A stretch of DNA of 64,000 bases from Channallabes apus (lineage: Eukaryota; Chordata; Actinopteri; Siluriformes; Clariidae), in assembly GCA_030522415.1 (NCBI GenBank), contig CM060121.1, positions 11,853,976-11,917,975 of the forward strand. Reading direction: 5' to 3'. The position numbers and the translations under genes were made by a program. Under the pieces are notes generated by a model. That model was given only the letters and a program-made list of their open reading frames with translations, was not told where the DNA came from and searched no databases. Below are positions 23,614 to 36,088 of the stretch, in pieces (positions within the stretch are counted from its first letter, which is position 1; each line of letters opens with the position of its first letter).

Positions 23614-24804
23614 TCTGTAAAATAAATTTTTACTTTTTATTTACAATTTACAAAAATCATAATTATGGCATCATCTTAACCCTAACATTGACACTGAGTA
23701 ATAAGAGAGTAATAACAACTTATTGTTGGGTAGTTGAGTGAACCTCTCTATTCCCTGAGTAGAGGAGTGTGACTGTATGGTAGTGCTGTAAGACACTGCT
23801 GCCTGAATTCACCTCCTTCTGTGAGACTTTGCTCATTTCTGCCGATGTGTTTGCTTAGCAGTTTATCCTAGTCCTGCCTTTAGCTCACCCCCATCACATG
23901 TAGTCAATCAGCAATGCCTCTGACTAGCTACAAAGGGCTCATGTTTCTTACATGGACAGTGGAAGTTTCAAATAGAGCAGGTGAGCATTAAAAGCTGCTT
24001 GGCCCTGTTACCCAGGTCTTGCTGCTTTGTCTACATTTGAGCTGTAGCTTTGTGTTCTGATCTCTAAATCAGCCAACAGCCCAGAGCACACGCATCCCCG
24101 GCCAGCCAAATCTCAATCCCTACAATTTGTTCAATTATGGGAACTGGGGTTCAACTTTCTTCTGAGGAATCCACAGTTTCCAGTCAAAAAGGAAACTGTC
24201 GGGTGATTTTTGGCCAAGCGATATATAGGCATAATCCAGTGGACAACAGGGCAGGAGAAAGAGACAGTTTTCAGATGGAGAGAGAGGGAGGGTCTGACTC
24301 CAGAAGAGAGGCATAGCTCCAAATCTGTTGCCCCAAGGGAGCCTTGAATAGCCAGGGACCAGACATTGCCATACTAGTGTTGGTGTCAATAGTGAGACTA
24401 AGCACACACATGCTTGCACAGTCCACTTTAACGTTCACACTTGGCGTGAGCCAAGAGAATTTTTCCAAGAATACCAATTAGAGCCTTTTTTTTTTATTTA
24501 CTTCACGGAGGAAAAAAAATCCATCTGTTTCTTGTTCATTTCTTTTCTGCTTCCATGAAAGTCATAAAAGGTATTAGAGGTTGCATTCATAATTGAATAA
24601 AATAAACTATTATAATGTATACCGTAAAGATACTTCAGCATTTTTCATGGCCTGTATAGCTAAAGTAATCAAAATAGCTGTATATTTTTTCAGGACTAGA
24701 TAGAAGTTAATCATCTTTCCATTACCTCCTAATAATTAAGAGCTATAAGCACAATGTTGTGGATCAGCTACTTCATCAGAGTCAGTAGACTGAAACATCT
24801 TTCA
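23614..24804. other. intergenic, no gene recognised
   Basis: Overlapping minus-strand frames at 24131-24477 have no recognisable domain. Nothing else seen. Confidence 0.4.
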
Positions 24805-25085
24805 GATCCATTCACTCATCTTGTATACTGCTTATCCTGTGTACAGGATTGCTGCAGGGGTCTTGAGCCGGTCCCAGGAGACATTGGGCACGAGGAGGAC
24901 ACAGAGGGCACAAACTAGAGGCAATTTTGGGAACGTCAATTAACCTAATCTTTATGTCTTTGGACTGTGAAGTAAAACCCATTCAGGAGAGACAGAACAT
25001 GCAAAAAGACCAGAGGCGGGAATTGAGCCCTTGACCATGGAGGTGGGTGGCCACAGTGCTAACCACTATGCCATAGTACCACCTT
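24805..25085 (-). repeat. diverged SINE-like repeat
   Basis: Same family and orientation as the clean copy at 50333-50693: a head near 25085 (TGGTTAGCACTGTGG on the minus strand), then CATGTTCTGTC, the AAAGACATAAAGATTAGG block and a tail near CATTCACTCATC. More diverged; no target duplication identified. Confidence 0.65.
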
Positions 25086-27537
25086 TTTAAATCCAATTAT
25101 GATAGATTATTATATGTAAAACATATGCAAAAATGGTGGTCATAAATCCTTCCTATAAAACTGATTTACATAGTTTATTACATAGTTGCCCTTCAACTTA
25201 TCATTGCTGTCAGGACTACAGCAAATTCTTCATTCTTCTGGATTAAATACAGTAGATATTTTAAATAAACAATCATATTAATATTTTTATATAATTATAA
25301 CAATATATTATTGCTTTGCCTTTCCTGCTCACACGAATGTCAGTCACTCAAATTTCCACTTTAAGGTGACATTAACAGCAGACGCTCACATTTTCGGTCC
25401 ACTTTCACTTCCCAACCACAATGTGATATCAGTATGGGTGCAGTTTTCTCAGTCTAACAGAAGCGGTCATCGTCTGGCCATTGTTCTATTTGGTGCATAG
25501 TCGTGTGGTTGTAAATTACCCAGTGTTATTGCATGTATGTTGGGAGACTCCACTTCTTCTTTCTTAAGAACAAGCTAAGAGGTTCTAAAAGTAGCTGTCG
25601 ATATCCCTTTTCACAGTGCGGCTACATGAGAGCCTCTTCACCTTTCCTGTGTTCTTCAAGGCAAAAGCAGGGCTAAACTCCCTATGCTTTTTTCTAAGGA
25701 GGGAAATACCCTAACACTTCCCTGGTGTCAACCAGCAGTCCCCTGGCTTTTCTTTGGCATCTAGTGAATTACATTTACATTGACTAACCCTAGACCTTAT
25801 AGAATTTGAAGTCTGGACTTTTTAAAAAATAAACAAATAGAGATTTCAAAAGAGCTTTCAAAACAACTCGTTTGTGTTTGCATCTCAGAGAAGCCTTGCA
25901 TGCATTAATATATGTACATGCATGCTCTCTTCTCCTTTTCATTCTTTTGCTTCTCTGTGTTTTCCAGCAGAGAAACTTGTTTAAGAGACATGGTGGCAGC
26001 AGCGACTTTGGAGGTTCCCAGGGTAGATTTACGGTGAGAACCCATCCTGAGAACAAACAGACAGGAAGGGGCTCTTGATGCACATAGAATACTAATCACC
26101 AAACACCCACCCACACACTATTTCACTCAGCGCAGATGATTGCTTAAATCAGAAATGACGAGTAATGTCAGTATCTCAAACTCACCTGTTTGAGATTGGA
26201 GGTGTGTGCTTGCTTTTTTTTTTTTTTTTGGCAATTACATGGTATTTAAATGTTATGTAATAACATGCTATGTAGAAATAAATGCAGCATTTTGTCTTTA
26301 ATTACTAAGGCAATGCTGGTACTGGCTAGTTCCTGATTGCATTTTAAATTTGTTGGCAGCAGGAGAAAATAAAATTGTAGCCTGTCTGCAGATTTCAATG
26401 GATTGGTTTGTGGAAAAAAAAAATGAATGTTGATGTGAAGGTCGCCATTGCATTTGCTGATCCTGGCTAATCCCGCTACCACTTTCTCAAGTTTTATAAT
26501 CCTATTCTCTGGTGACATAATAAGTCAAGATTAGCTTGTGGTGAACACTGGTGGTGCCTCTCGCTCCTCTGTCTTTAGTGGGAGAGAAGTAGATCAGCTG
26601 CCAAGAGTACATGATTAATGGTTGGCTCTTGGTAAACCACACCAAAGTTAGCCTTAGGAAGGCAATACACCAAATGCAGGAATGTACAGAAAAGCCAAAC
26701 TTCAAGAGCCTGCCCACCTAAATTTAAACTGCTTACGTATCCAGGCCTGCGAACAGACAACACAGGCTAACTCAAAACGCTAAATATTTACCATAACAAG
26801 CTTGTTGACTTTACATATAATCAATTTGTTCTGGATGCTTTGCTGGCACTGTAGGGCATTTTACTCTGCACTCTTGAAAAACATGAATGAAAAATATCAT
26901 GTATGCGTGTATTACCACCTTGATGGTTCAGCAGAGGTGGTAGATTAGCATGGGCTCTCACAAAGTCACCTTGGCTTTAGCACACGGCATAATTAGCCAG
27001 CCAAATACGCACAACTTTGACCTTTTCCCTGCCATTTTGCTTGCAGCTACAGTACTGTACCAGCAAAGTCATTCAAGAGAAAAAGGGAGTGGAAAAAGAG
27101 AGCTGAAGAAGTGACTGACCGAACTGTTCAGTAACTGACTGCTATTTAGTGGTCGCTGTTAGTGTGGAAATACTGGTGTTATTAAAATGTATATAGGTGG
27201 CCATCAGCTCCCTAAAGGAGGACTTCCTCTGCTGGAATGCCATAATATGAAAAATTGTCTTTGCGAGTGGAAGTGTCTTTCAGACCAAACACAAACATTT
27301 GTCAAGTGTATTCTACCTCCAGAATCACAAGATGTTCCTTGGGCTGTGGATCAGACAACAAATGTCTTAGTAGTGAAGGTTTTATGGTCATTATGTGATG
27401 CTGTGCGGCTGTGATTTATTGAAATTTCCACTGATGCTCTGTTCAAAAGAGGAGACATGTTAAATCATTCTCATTGATCACTCAGGTTTGTTGACGGTGG
27501 AGTGACTTTTGGCTTTCCATCCCAGGGAGCCCTCATG
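25086..27537. other. intergenic, no gene recognised
   Basis: AT-rich with a T run at 26214-26229. Segment 26920-27060 is of balanced composition, but no function can be read from it. Confidence 0.4.
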
Positions 27538-27657
27538 TCTGTGTTTCCTTCTGGCTCTCCCTTTTAGTTATGCTGTCATAGTTAGTCCTGTCAGAGTCCC
27601 TGCTTGTACTCTGCACTAAATATACTTTGAGTGTATCCGTTATGAGACTCTCTCCCC

Positions 27658-27697
<40 letters not shown>

Positions 27698-27935
27698 CCT
27701 CCCCATTGAACTACACATGGCACTCCTGAGTTGCCAGTGATTCCGGCCCCTTCTGCCCTCTGGACCTGTCTGACACATCCTGGTGCCATGCTTCTGTTTG
27801 GAGTTCTTGTCGCATGACGTGACTGGGGACGGTTACACATGACCAACCATGAAGATGGTCTTTGACATGGCTGATTCAGGCAATTTTTCTCTGATGTTGC
27901 TCAATTGCTCAATAGTTTAGGACTGAAATTCTGTC
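27538..27935 (+). repeat. dispersed teleost repeat, 5' part, carrying a (CT)n tract
   Basis: After a (CT)n microsatellite (27661-27692) comes TGCCCTCTGGACCTGTCTGA and then GGGGACGGTTACACATGACC, AACCATGAAGATGG and TTGCTCAATAGTTTAGGACTG. The last blocks align with 52290-52400 in the fuller copy. Noncoding. Confidence 0.55.
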
Positions 27936-28510
27936 TCAGTCATAAAATCTGACAGTTATAATTTATACATCTTTCCTCATACTTTTTGACCTTTTTGACC
28001 TTATATAAATAAAGTTTAAATGAAAATCATATCTGCTTGATTTCTTACTAACTACCATTTTTGTGACTACTGCATATAGGGAAATGTATGGCACCAGGAA
28101 AGTTGCTTTTAGTCTGCACTTGGCACCATGGGCTCCCGAAAGCAGCCATCCATTGAAAATAAGCCTAATTATTTAGCATGGCATGGTTGCAAGTGGTGGC
28201 CCCACTACTCAGCTGCAATCCGAGTTCCATATGCAACACAGTTTAGAAATCCCCCCCCCCCCTCCCTCTCTCCCACACACACACACACACATATATTGCC
28301 CCTGCTGTTCTTTATAGAATGGTTGCATACTAATGCAATGTGCTAGGAAGCCTTAACTCAAACGTTCTGAATTAGCAACATGATTAAGACAGAGGAAATT
28401 TAAATTCTGAACATTTTATGATGAATTTGCCAATAAATCATTTTGTTTAAACAATTATAGTGCAAATATTTATGCTCCATAAATGACGCCAATTATGTGT
28501 AAAAAAAAAA
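27936..28510. other. intergenic with C-run and short CA tract
   Basis: A C run at 28251-28261 and (CA)n at 28274-28290. No gene recognised. Confidence 0.5.
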
Positions 28511-29080
28511 AAAAAACAGTTTATGCATGGCCAAAAAAAAGGCACACACACTAATACGTCATTGGACTGCCTTTTGTTGTGATTATGGCATGCATTCGTC
28601 ATGGCATAATTTTGATACGCTTATGCAATTTATTTATGCAACATTTATTTCCTTCCAGAGTCACATTAATTTCTTTGTATCAATGATGGGAGAGTTACAC
28701 CACTGCATCAAGCTTTCTCCGGCATTCCCAAAATTTCAAAATCCCAATTCCAAAGATTCTCAGTGGGTTAACATCTGTACTCAGTTCTGCCCAATCCATG
28801 TGTAAAAGTACAGTAGTGTCTCATGCTCCCTGAACCACTCTTTCATTTTGGAATATACCCATGCCATCAGGGGAAAAATAATCTATTGATGGAAAAACCT
28901 GGACATTAAATATATTTTGGTAGTCAGCTGACCTAATTTTTTCGGGCACATAATGCAGAACCTAGATCTGAGCAACAGAAGTAACCCCAGATTATAACAC
29001 TGCCTCCCACAGGCTTGTAAGGTATGCACTAGGCACATAATGTATGAAGCAATGTAAAGCAGAGGAAACTTTGGCTGTCT
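28511..29080 (-). mobile_element. Tc1-like relic (recurrent family), catalytic half
   Basis: Begins with a terminal-repeat-like GGCCAAAAAAAAGGCACACA, then runs on the minus strand through the end of a Tc1-like transposase gene; the remnants of the IENLW and QDD blocks are frameshifted. The order GACTGCCTTTTGTTGTGATT, TTCTCAGTGGGTTAACATCT, CCAATCCATGTGTAAAA, CCATCAGGGG and CAGCTGACCTAATTTT is diagnostic. Relatives: 18716-18950, 50190-50756, 51310-52200 and 56680-57110. Inactive. Confidence 0.75.
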
Positions 29081-29580
29081 AGGAAGACCCAGGGGAAGTC
29101 CCTCCTTCTTGAGAAATACAGTTTCAACTGCCCCACATGCTAGTTCATGTGCGCTGCTTGGAATGTGATAATGACAAAGCAATGTTCTGAAAATCCCCAG
29201 CATGCTGACAGCTATAATCTGCACTGCTGTACTACTCTTAAGAGTTGGATTAGGCGAATATTATATATACTTTACATTTTCAAATCCCACATTCTCCCAC
29301 AGATGAGTACATGCATATGGGGCTGGAACGGGTAAGTGAGCATTCTGCTGGGGTCGTATTAAATAATCTTCCAAATGTGAAAGAACAGAGAGCTTTTGCT
29401 GCCATGGAAAGCCACCTCCCCTCCTGTCACAGGGGGCTAAAAATCACAGGCGCTTAAACGGTTGGGGGCCAATAAGACACGCCTCCAAAAAAGTGCTACT
29501 ACAGTCAGCCTGGAGTGTGAGAGAACGAAATCCTCAGGATCTGTAGCATAATGATCGTCAGTATGGCCTATTCACCTTTC

Positions 29581-29613
<33 letters not shown>

Positions 29614-30049
29614 ACCATTACTTCTCCTTATTTGCTCAAGTATTTTGAGAGACTTCTCTATTCTTCTGTATATTAATTTATTTAAGAGTTTTATTAACGT
29701 CTTTACCCTGACCCTACACTGTGCAATTTTATACTTGGAACAAGAAGCATCTTAATCAAAATTAAGTGTGCAGATTAAAAAACAACAAAACAAAAAAAAC
29801 AGACATTGTAACATTATGCATCGCCTCAACATTGCTTGTACTTTTTAAAAAATTATTATTTCATCATGCATTCTGTGCATGCTTACTTGTTAAACTGAGG
29901 TGACTTGTAGCACATTTGTCATTTAGGATCTGACAGCGGAGCATTCCACACTCCTGTTGTATAAAATATCATTCTTTGTGACCACACCTGCGATGCAATT
30001 TTCACAGTCACATTGATTGACGAAATTCATTCATGTCAAATGACAAGAC
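29081..30049. other. intergenic; 29340-29560 is a candidate regulatory stretch
   Basis: 29340-29560 is balanced, repeat-free sequence followed by a (TCC)n-rich tract at 29580-29612. No gene recognised. Evidence for regulation is only compositional. Confidence 0.35.
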
Positions 30050-30242
30050 GGGGCAGGGGTAGCTCACAGGTTACGATGTTTTTCTACCGATCCGATGGTC
30101 CCGGATTCAAACCCCTGCACCTCCATGTTGCCACTGTTGGGCTCTTGAGCAAGGCCCTTAATCCTCAAGTGCTCAGATGTAGAATGAAATAAAATGGAAG
30201 TTGCGCTGAATAAAGGAGTCTGCCAAATGCTGTAAATGTAAG
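30050..30242 (+). repeat. tRNA-derived SINE, diverged
   Basis: GGGGCAGGGGTAGCTCACAG (A-box region), GGATTCAAACCCC (B box), TTGCCACTGTTGGGCTCTTG, AGCAAGGCCCTTAAT and a 3' part GTCTGCCAAATGCTGTAAAT. Same family as 2842-3044 in the opposite orientation. Flanking duplication not evident. Confidence 0.75.
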
Positions 30243-31927
30243 ATGCAAATCTGGTTTTAATATACTTAGTGTTTGTGTTTAGTGTGCTTACGAAGAAGCC
30301 TACAAGGCAACCTACCGAGATTACATGTGACATGACTGGATGATCATCTGACTCCTAGAAATGCCAAAATGGGGCAGGTTCCACTCCAAAACAAACATGT
30401 CTGTAATTGTATTGCAAATATATTATTAGATTTTTTTAAGACAGTATGTAAAGCAGCACATGCCGCCTATTTGAATGAACATGTTGTCCTAGGAGTCACT
30501 TGAACCGGTTTATGGAATCTCTCTGTCCTCTTCCGTCACTATACCCTTGCTGCACATCTGTTCTCCAGTCTCTCTGTGTACACATTGTGTTCCGGTGAGT
30601 TCTAGGACAGGAGAGGGGAGGGGAGCAGCAGGGAGCAGAGAGGCAGCAACACATAACATAACATAATCTCCTGAGGGTGAAGCGTCATCTGGGAAACATT
30701 GCTTTCTTTCTCCTTTCCTCTTTTTCTGTGTACATAGTATGGCTCATTGGTGGCTTCATTTTCACCCCTGAGCAACTGGGTTTGGCCTGCTTTGTCTATT
30801 TTGTCTTCTCATCTGTCTTCTGTTAATTTTCTGACATCCTTTGTACTGTTCCAGAGATATTATTTTCTTCCACATCTTTTGCATGTTGCCTTCATTCATG
30901 GATGCAAGAAAGTAGGAAGTGGAGACAAGGCACCAAGGAGGGGTCACCAAACAGACCCTGTTTTATTTTTATCATTAAAATAAAAAGACCTAGAACGCAC
31001 AGTGCTTTATGGCGGATGCCACACTACTAGTGAAAAGGTAAGTCAGTGTTTCTCAGCTAGGTTTACAGGTTCACTTCATTTATGTCATTTTTGTCCTTTC
31101 ATTACTTTTTATGCATATAGCCACATAATAAATTATAAACATATTGTTAGTGGAACTTAAATGGTCTTGTCTGTTTAAAAAAGAGCTGAGATGGGAGAGT
31201 GCAATCTTTTTTCTCATGTTTTTCTCCTCCCATGTTTCTTTCACTTATGATCTCCTCCTCCTCCTCCTCCTCCTTCTCCCTCATTTTAATTAAAGAAACA
31301 ATCATCGTTTGCATTACAATGGGAGCTAAGACCATTCGCCATTAGTGACCCGTTTGGCATGGGAGTGGCGGTTCTCCCATTAGTTAGAAGCAGGCAGAAA
31401 GAGAAAACCCAGGACCTGGAGCTGGTTTAATGCCATTGTATGATAAGCATCGGCCCACTAAATCTGGCCAGGCCAAATCCCTCTGGAGTGGGTCTGAGTG
31501 CTGAGCTGAGAGGAGGAAAGAGAGAGAGGGAGAGCTGAGCTGAGTGGTTTTGGGCTGGCTCTCGCTCTCATAATTCCCCCTCCCTCTAGCACACAAACTC
31601 TCAGCTGTCCCACTCCACAATAGATTGAGCATCTTTTGTGGCATTAACGGTTTGTAGGAGCGAGAGAACAATGTATGAGAAGTGAGGAGCACAGAGTTCC
31701 CACACATAGGCCTGACATCCTCGCAAACACACGCACACACCCGCACACACCATGAGAGACAGTGACTTGTGGACAGATCCAAGTGTCCCTCTGTGTATTC
31801 CATTCAATTAAAGCACACTTTGCACCCACATCTGTATGTGAAGATATGTTTACAGTCAAAGATATTAAACACACACACACACACACACACACATTTTGAG
31901 AATTACATAAATGTAAATTTTACAACA
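30243..31927. other. intergenic, no gene recognised
   Basis: Includes a (CTC)n tract at 31252-31274 and (CA)n at 31869-31893. The minus-strand frame of 139 codons at 31384-31803 runs through CA repeats and has no domain. Confidence 0.45.
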
Positions 31928-32465
31928 TCTGCTGCTTCAGTGTTTTAAGATCTTTTTGTCAGATGTTACTATGGTAAACTGAAGTATAATTACAAGCATT
32001 CCACAAGTGTCAAAGGCTTTTATTGACAATTACATTAAGTTTATGCAAAGATTATATATTTCACAATTTTTTTCAAGATCTTTTCAATTCACCCCGGCAT
32101 GCTGTCAATCAACTTCTGGGCCACATGACTGATGGCAGCCCATTCTTGCATAATCAGTGCTTGAAGTTTGTCAGAATTTGTGGGTTTTTGTTTGTCTACC
32201 CACTTCTTGAGGAATGACCACATGTTTTCAATGGGACTAAGGTCTGGGGTCTTTCCTGGCCATAGACCCAAAATTTCAATGTTTTGTTCCCAAGCCCCTT
32301 CGAACCACTTACTGATCACTTTTGCCCTATGGGAAGGTCCTTCCTCATGCTGGAAAAAGCATTGTTCGTCACCAATCAGTTTTCGGATGATTGAGAGAAA
32401 TTGCTCTTTGATGATATTTTTGTACCATTCTTTATTCATGGCTGTGTTTTTCAGCAAAATTGTGA
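31928..32465 (-). mobile_element. Tc1-like relic (third family), catalytic half
   Basis: The minus strand at 32457-32089 encodes FQHEEGPSHRAKVISKWFEG (second catalytic Asp replaced by Glu, in the family's QHD block), LSPIENMWSFLKKWVDKQKP (catalytic Glu) and LIDSMPG. The noncoding flank AAAGGCTTTTATTGACAATT is the usual 3' region. A stretch at 47178-47310 matches its outer part. Only the 3' half of the gene remains. Confidence 0.8.
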
Positions 32466-32559
32466 GTGAGAAGCTGAGAATGCCTTATTTATTAACATAT
32501 AGATATCATATAAAGATATCAGTTTCTCTATACTTTTCCCACCACTTTTTCATGTCTCT

Positions 32560-33350
32560 TTAGAGAATCTCTTTTGGGTTCAAGTCCAGAGATTGAGCTG
32601 TCAGGAAAAAGGTACTCTATATTTTGCTGCAACTGTTTCCCCCTCTATTTCTGATTCGTCCTCCAGTCCCAGAAAAAAAAACATCCCCACAGCATGATGT
32701 CACTGTATGTTTAGTGCCTGATTTCCTCTATGCATGGTGAGAAGAATTGCGTCATTAGACCCGAGAATTTTGCTTTTCATGGTCCGACAGTCCTTCAGAT
32801 CATTTTGGCAAATTCCTAGGATGTTATGTGACTTTTAATGAGGAAGAGCTTCTGTCTGGCCTCACAAACACAGAGGCCTGATTGGTGGAGTGCTGCAGTG
32901 ATAGTTGTTTTTTTGTACAGCCCTCCCATATCACAAGGAAACCTGGATCTGGAGTGACTCTTGGGTTCTTGGTTACCTGTCTGACCAAGTCCATTTGTCC
33001 CTGATTACTCTGTTTGGCTGGCTGGCCATCTCTAGGAAGACTGTTGTTTGTTTCAAATGACTTACATTTGAGAATGGTGGAGGCTGCCATGCTTTTGGGA
33101 ATGTTCAATGCTACAGATTTTTTTTTTCTCCAGACACAAGACAGTCTTGCAGGTTTACAATACAACTCAATAATTCTCTCAACCACATATCTTTATTTTC
33201 ACTCTGAAATACACCACCTATTATGAGACCTTACTTTAACAGTTATGAGTGTTTTCCTTTCTATATCCACCATATTCAATATACAGTAGGTGGATTATAA
33301 CCATGGTAGGAGCCATAATAAAAGATCTGAATACTTATGTAAGTTAGATA
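32560..33350 (-). mobile_element. Tc1-like relic, N-terminal half
   Basis: On the minus strand, 33186-32824 carries VERIIELY, RDGQPAKQSNQGQMDLVRQ and TKNPRVT, corresponding to the DNA-binding half of a SALT/Sleeping-Beauty-type transposase; 32680-32820 carries decayed catalytic sequence. The right end reads AGATCTGAATACTTATG, typical of the terminal repeat. The TA at 33351, at or beside this end, is the insertion point of the next element. Confidence 0.7.
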
Positions 33351-33352
33351 TA

Positions 33353-34972
33353 CAGTGGTGTGAAAAACTATTTGCCCCCTTCCTGATTTCTTATTCTTTT
33401 GCATGTTTGTCACACTTAAATGTTTCTGATCATCAAAAACCGTTAACTATTAGTCAAAGATAACATAATTGAACACAAAATGCAGTTTTTAAATGAAGGT
33501 TTACGTTATTAAGGGAGAAAAAAACTCCAAATCTACATGGCCCTGTGTGAAAAAGTGATTGCCCCCCCTTGTTAAAAAAGAACTTAACTGTGGTTTATCA
33601 CACCTGAGTTCAATTTCTGTAGTCACCCCCAGGCCTGATTACTGCCACACCTGTTTCAATCAAGAAATCACTTAAATAGGAGCTACCTGACACAGAGAAG
33701 TAGACCAAAAGCACCTCAAAAGCTAGACATCATGCCAAGATCCAAAGAAATTCAGGAACAAATGAGAACAAAAGTAATTGAGATCTATTAGTCTGGTAAA
33801 GGTTATAAAGCCATTTCTAAAGCTTTGGGACTCCAGCGAACCACAGTGAGAGCCATTATCCACAAATGGCAAAAACATGGAACAGTGGTGAACCTTCCCA
33901 GGAGTGGCCGGCCGACCAAAATTACCCCAAGAGCGCAGAGACAACTCATCCGAGAGGCCACAAAAGACCCCAGGACAACATCTAAAGAACTGTAGGCCTC
34001 ACTTGCCTCAATGAAGGTCAGTGTTCACGACTCCACCATAAGAAAGAGACTGGGCAAAAACGGCCTGCATGGCAGATTTCCAAGGCGCAAACCACTTTTA
34101 AGCAAAAAGAACATTAAGGCTCGTCTCAATTTTGCTAAAAACATCTCAATGATTGCCAAGACTTTTGGGAAAATACCTTGTGGACCGACGAGACAAAAGT
34201 TTAACTTTTTGGAAGGTGCGTGTCCCGTTACATCTGGCGTAAAAGTAACACAGCATTTCAGAAAAAGAACATCATACCAACAGTAAAATATGGTGGTGGT
34301 AGTGTGATGGTCTGGGGTTGTTTTGCTGCTTCAGGACCTGGAAGGCTTGCTGTGATAGATGGAACCATGAATTCTACTGTCTACCAAAAAATCCTGAAGG
34401 AGAATGTCCGGCCATCTGTTCGTCAACTCAAGCTGAAGCGATCTTGGGTGCTGCAGCAGGACAATGACCCAAAACACACCAGCAAATCCACCTCTGAATG
34501 GCTGAAGAAAAACAAAATGAAGACTTTGGAGTGGCCTAGTCAAAGTCCTGACCTGAATCCTATTGAGATGTTGTGGCATGACCTTAAAAAGGCGGTTCAT
34601 GCTAGAAAACCCTCAAATAAAGCTGAATTACAACAATTCTGCAAAGATGAGTGGGCCAAAATTCCTCCAGAGCGCTGTAAAAGACTCGTTGCAAGTTATC
34701 GCAAACGCTTGATTGCAGTTATTGCTGCTAAGGGTGGCCCAACCAGTTATTAGGTTCAGGGGGCAATTACTTTTTCACACAGGGCCATGTAGGTTTGGAT
34801 TTTTTTTTCTCCCTAAATAATAAAACCCCTCATTTAAAAACTGCATTTTGTGTTTACTTGTGTTATCTTTGACTAATAGTTAAATGTGTTTGATGATCAG
34901 AAACATTTTGTGTGACAAACATGCAAAAGAATAAGAAATCAGGAGGGGGGCAAATAGTTTTTCACACCAATG
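33353..34972 (+). mobile_element. Tc1-like transposon, copy 2, structurally complete (1,620 bp)
   Basis: Both ends are present: CAGTGGTGTGAAAAACTATT on the left and, inverted, AATAGTTTTTCACACCAATG on the right, flanked by TA (33351-33352, 34973-34974). Inverted similarity extends about 215 bp inward (33353-33568 and 34757-34972), the long inverted-repeat type seen in many fish Tc1 elements. The single internal gene is broken. Copy 1 (8553-9879) and the older relic at 45690-46688 belong to the same family. Confidence 0.95.
33732..34753 (+). pseudogene. Tc1-family transposase, broken by two stops and a frameshift
   Basis: Same protein as at 8640-9662, with the start ATG of MPRSKEIQEQ at 33732. 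Inactivating changes relative to copy 1: CAG to TAG at 33789-33791, CAG to TAG at 33993-33995, and loss of one A in the run near 34136-34141, shifting frame so that the C-terminal half (34220-34753) reads in another frame. The catalytic blocks QQDNDPKHTSK and PDLNPIEMLWHDLKK are intact, and both codons that are stops in copy 1 are tryptophan here. The two copies died through different mutations. Confidence 0.93.
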
Positions 34973-35268
34973 TATAAAGCATTATTCTTTTGTATGAATT
35001 AACAAGACATTACCATTATAGCTCATGGATATAAGATCTTACTATGCTGGATATCTCCATTTTGAGGACAAATATGTAATAATGCACAAAAATGGCAATT
35101 TCAGAACCAACCTCCTTTAAGATATATTATTTAGAGATTGCTTATAAAGTTAAAAAGTATTTTCAATTATACATTTACAGTAAGAAAAGCATTTACAGTA
35201 ACAAAAGAATTTAGCTTTATGGTTTTGGGGGAAAATCATAATAATCCTAAAGGAAGGTTTAACCAAAT

Positions 35269-35280
35269 GACCCATATCAC
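35269..35280. repeat. 12-bp target-site duplication (left) of the LINE
   Basis: GACCCATATCAC here is repeated exactly at 38017-38028. Confidence 0.9.
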
Positions 35281-35308
35281 ATCCATCCATCCATCCATTT
35301 TCTTCTGC

Positions 35309-36088
35309 TTATCCGAGGTCGGGTCGCGGAGGCAGCAGCTTCAGCAGGGATGCCCAGACTTCCCTCTCCCTGGCCACTTCTTCCAGCTCTTCCGGGGGGA
35401 TCCCAAGGCGTTCCCAGGCCAGCCGAGAGACATCTTCATCGGGGTTTTTTCCGGTGGGGCGTGTCCGGAACACCTCACAAGGGAGGTGTCCAGGGGGCAT
35501 CCTAAATAGATGCCCAAGTCACCTCATCTGGCTCCTCTCGATGCGGAGGAGCAGCGGCTCTACTCTCAGCCCCTCCCGGATGACTGAGCTTCTCACCCTA
35601 TCTCTAAGGGAGAGCCCAGACACCCTGCGGAGGAAACACATTTCGGCCGCTTGTATTCGCGATCTTGTTCTTTCGGTCACTACCCACAGCTCATGACCAT
35701 AGGTGAGGGTAGGAACGTAGATCGACCGGTAAATTGAGAGTTTTGCCTTTTGGCTCAGCTCCTTCTTCACCACGACGGACCGATACAGAGCCCGTATCAC
35801 TGCAGACGCTGCCCCGATCTGACTGTCGATCTCCCGTTCCATTTTACCCTCACTCGTGAACAAGACCCCGAGATACTTGAACTCCTTCACTTGGGGCAGG
35901 ATCTCACTCCCAACCCTGAGAGGGCACTCCACCCTTTTCCGGCTGAGGACCATGGCCTCAGATTTGGAGGTGCTGATTCTCATCCCAGCCGCTTCACACT
36001 CGGCTGCAAAACCGATCCAGTGAGAGCTGTAGGTCGCAGGATGATGAGGCCAACAGAACAACGTCATCTGCAAAAAGCAGTGACCCAA
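35309..36088 (-). pseudogene. LINE reverse transcriptase, thumb and C-terminal part
   Basis: At 36088-35519 the minus strand reads FAAECEAAGMRISTSKSEAM, VKEFKYLGVLFTSEGKM, SIYRSIYVPTLTYGHELWVV and RIQAAEMCFLRRVSGLSLRD, the region after the catalytic FADD box in RTE-type enzymes. At 35500-35309 it continues in another frame with FRTRPTGK, RLAWERLGIPPEELEEVARE and the C-terminal LLPPRPDLG. An extra T near 36010 breaks the frame from the upstream part. Non-functional. Confidence 0.9.

Noticed and set aside
31384..31803. 139-codon minus-strand frame (largest anonymous one)
   Set aside because: Overlaps other open frames and a CA-rich stretch; no domain, no conserved start, low-complexity parts.
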